64,000 nucleotides of DNA from Cheilinus undulatus (lineage: Eukaryota > Chordata > Actinopteri > Labriformes > Labridae): positions 43,221,874 to 43,285,873 of the forward strand of contig NC_054868.1 in assembly GCF_018320785.1 (NCBI RefSeq), read 5' to 3'. Below the pieces are notes generated by a model. The model had not been told where the DNA came from. It worked only from the letters and a program-made list of their open reading frames with translations, and ran no database searches. The position numbers and the translations under genes are program-made. Below are positions 61,600 to 64,000 of the stretch, piece by piece. Within the stretch, counting starts at the first letter, position 1. Every line of letters begins with the position of its first letter.

Positions 61600-61890
61600 G
61601 TATGCTAGGTCTGAGAATGAATTAACCAATCAGTGTCATTTTAGGAGAACAAGGTGGCAGCTATGGGCATGGCTTAGTTTTACAGCAAACAATGGCCGCC
61701 TCTGGAGAAGCAATGAGCACGGATGCAGCTATAGCAGCAGTTGTATCAGAAATGGAGAACATTCATTTATAAGAAGAACAGCAAAGAACCGCACTGAAAG
61801 CTTTTCTTGATGGAAGAGATGTTTCTGCTCTATTGCCGACAAGCTTCGGCAAGAGTTTGATTAACCAGCTGATAGTGAACAACAGATTTT
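61600..61890 (+). pseudogene. RecQ-like helicase ORF relic, copy 4 (longest)
   Basis: From ATG 61692 the frame reads STDAAIAAVVSEMENIHL, an in-frame TAA at 61770, then EEQQRTALKAFLDG and ALLPTSFGKSLINQL. The last block resembles RecQ helicase motif I (PTGGGKSLCYQ), with the glycine triplet altered to SFG. The leader GGGCATGGCTTAGT is shared with the 17025 copy. It is a dead fragment inside dchs2 intron 4. Confidence 0.7.
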
Positions 61891-62149
61891 GCTACCACTG
61901 CTTTTTCCAATAGACGCATCTATCGACTACCCTAACCCTACCCTAATCCTTGTGGGTGAGACACTGATGGCGTAGGGCGCATGTGCAGAACCACAAAGTA
62001 GCAATTTTTGATGGGTAGCAAAAAATGATAGAACACCGGCTGTCAAGCTCACATTGTGTAGTTTCCTCACAGGGCTACACACGGCTCCTACATCATCTGT
62101 TTTGTAATGCAAAGAGAATGAGATCATGAGTTCAAGCAGTCGAAATAAG

Positions 62150-62480
62150 ATTTCTCAGGAAGGTTGCTTGGCACACCCATCCTGATAGGGTGAGGAGCTC
62201 TGACATTTGGATGGATCTAGAAGTAGAGCTCCTCCTCCTTAAAGTGGAAGGATGCTAGTTGAGGTGATGTGGTCATCTGATTAAGATGCCTCCTGGACGC
62301 CTCCCTGTGGAGGTCTTCCAGGTGCGTGAATTCACTGAAGGGATCATATATCTCATATGGCCTGGGAATGTCTTAAAATCCCCCAGGGGGACCTGGGAGA
62401 GAGATGCCTGGGTTGACTTGCTTAGCCTGTTGCCACTGCAGCCTGGACCGGGATAAGCAGAAGAATAGATGGCAATAGAT
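62150..62480 (+). repeat. LINE 3' end fragment, copy 3
   Basis: ATAGGGTGAGGAGCTCTGAC, ATGCCTCCTGGACGCCTCCC and the end CCTGGACCGGGATAAGCAGA match the 3' end of the fish LINE whose RT tails lie at 11415 and 50700. Confidence 0.75.
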
Positions 62481-64000
62481 GTGTTTAACAGTCTATCTGG
62501 TGTGTCAGGTTAAATTTTGCATAACTCATTTCCATCTTTAAACCAGAGCAGGTGAGATATAAAAAGTCCCTCTCCAACAACGAGTGATTGAATAAAGTGC
62601 TGTTACTGCTGTAAAAATCATCATTCTACCATGGGATGTGTATGCAGCTTCTGTTGTTTCTGCAGCCTTCTTCATGCTTCCCATAACTTCCCTTCAGTTT
62701 AAAGACCTGTAGCTGGGCCCTCTGGCAGGCCAAGAGAAGCAGCTCAGTTGATTAGGAGACTGAACACACTGTGATATGCTTGGAGCCTTCAGATAAGCAG
62801 TAGTAGGACCTGAAAACAAACTCAGAGCTTACTCTAAACAGAAGTTATTGAAGTATTTAAAGCTACCTAAAAAAGACAGATCCTTGCAGGTGAAGCAGCA
62901 TTCAGGCAGGATTTGTCCTGATAGATGATTAAAGACAGTCCTGTGATCATTGTCGTCATTTAAATCTCCTCTCAGACATAAGGAGGAAGTCTGCAGTTTA
63001 ATCTTTAATCCCTTTATAATCACATGTACTGACAATAAAGATCAGAGACTGTAAATGAAATTTATTTAAGACATGAAGGATAGTCATTTTGCCACACAGA
63101 CAGGTGCAGAATTTATTACTAGTATAAACCTATTTGTCATATCAGTCTTTTTTATGGGTGATTTGATTCCGTTGCTGGGAAAAAAAGCAACTTTTAGATT
63201 TTATAAACGTCCTGTCAAATTAAGTACTTTTGTTTGACTTTATAATATTTAATAACTGGAGATTTTTGCTTCTCAAAGGTTACCCGACACCCCAGACTAT
63301 CCTCTAAATGTCCTCTCCATACGTTCCTCTCTCCCTCTAACAGCTAAACCATTTGTTCTTTAAGAGACAGTCATTTCAGGTTGTCTAGTCCATTAACAGA
63401 TTAACAACTCGCAGCACAAACAAAGAGTTGGACGTGTTTGTCGGGGTCGGGCAGCGTTAAGCTCTCTGCTTGTGTCACAGGTTTGTAATTACTGCTGAAA
63501 CACAGCAAACACTGAGAGGGGATTAATGAGATCTGCAGTCTGCACTCTAATTACTTAATGTTGCTTACTCTGTCAGTGTGTGGGTGTATTGTGTGTGTGC
63601 AGAGTGAGGATATCCGTTTCAAGACTAAGAGATAAATGAGCCGTATTACATCCTTTTTGTTGTTTATTTCCTTTTCTGACTGGTTTTTCTGATATTTTCC
63701 TTTGTAATTTTTTTCCAAATGCTTCTTTTTCCTTTAGTCTTTATTGGTTGAAGCTTCTCAGCATGATCCCTCTTATATAAAACTCCCTAGCAACAGTGTA
63801 CATTATTTCCTCCATCAGACTATCATTACACACTGTTTCAACAGAAAGGTCATTTAATGTGTTTTCCTTCTGTAGCTTTATCTCAGTTTTGTAAATCCTT
63901 CTAATTTTTTTTAAATTTTCTTTTCCTAGTTTTTCTCGTTTTTTCACATATTGTAATAAAATATTAACACGATAGGAAGAAGGCAGGGATGCATTAATGC
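62481..64000. other. dchs2 intron 4, nothing recognised
   Basis: No cadherin exon (DxNDN, LDRE) was seen in either phase up to the window edge; no RNA gene and no clear repeat. Confidence 0.5.

Overview
The window is vertebrate, most likely teleost, nuclear DNA. Genes are split into many short GT-AG exons, introns are full of decayed DNA transposons (Tc1/mariner, piggyBac-type and hAT-type), and the gene order lrat - fgg - plrg1 - dchs2 matches the LRAT - fibrinogen - PLRG1 - DCHS2 block of human 4q. fga and fgb are not between fgg and plrg1. That fits my recollection that zebrafish carries fgg on a different chromosome from fga/fgb.

Layout. (1) 1-9856, minus strand: two tandem lecithin retinol acyltransferase genes. 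The left copy (926-1414) shows only its first coding exon, and its last exon must lie beyond base 1. The right copy is complete in two coding exons (9302-9856 and 4410-4562). (2) 9857-24212: a gene desert of about 14 kb with Tc1 and LINE relics, a 1.35-kb degenerate 5-bp repeat array and three fragments of a RecQ-like helicase ORF. (3) 24213-32170, plus strand: a complete nine-exon fibrinogen gamma gene. (4) 32171-38847: intergenic, with a Tc1 transposase relic. (5) 38848-46272, plus strand: a complete 15-exon plrg1. (6) 46413-49861, minus strand: an unnamed five-exon gene encoding a TIR domain fused to a predicted beta-trefoil domain. It ends tail-to-tail with plrg1, 140 bp away. (7) 52089 to past the right edge, plus strand: the first four coding exons of dachsous-type protocadherin dchs2.

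The exon chains were assembled by hand from GT/AG sites, reading phase and family sequence knowledge. fgg sums to 429 codons, plrg1 to 513 and the complete lrat to 235, all close to the human proteins. The genes do not form one pathway: retinoid storage (lrat), clotting (fgg), splicing (plrg1), cell polarity/adhesion (dchs2) and a putative NAD-cleaving or innate-signalling TIR protein. The most unusual item is the TIR-trefoil gene. After it come the four-copy helicase-like repeat and the altered N- and C-termini of the fibrinogen gamma chain.
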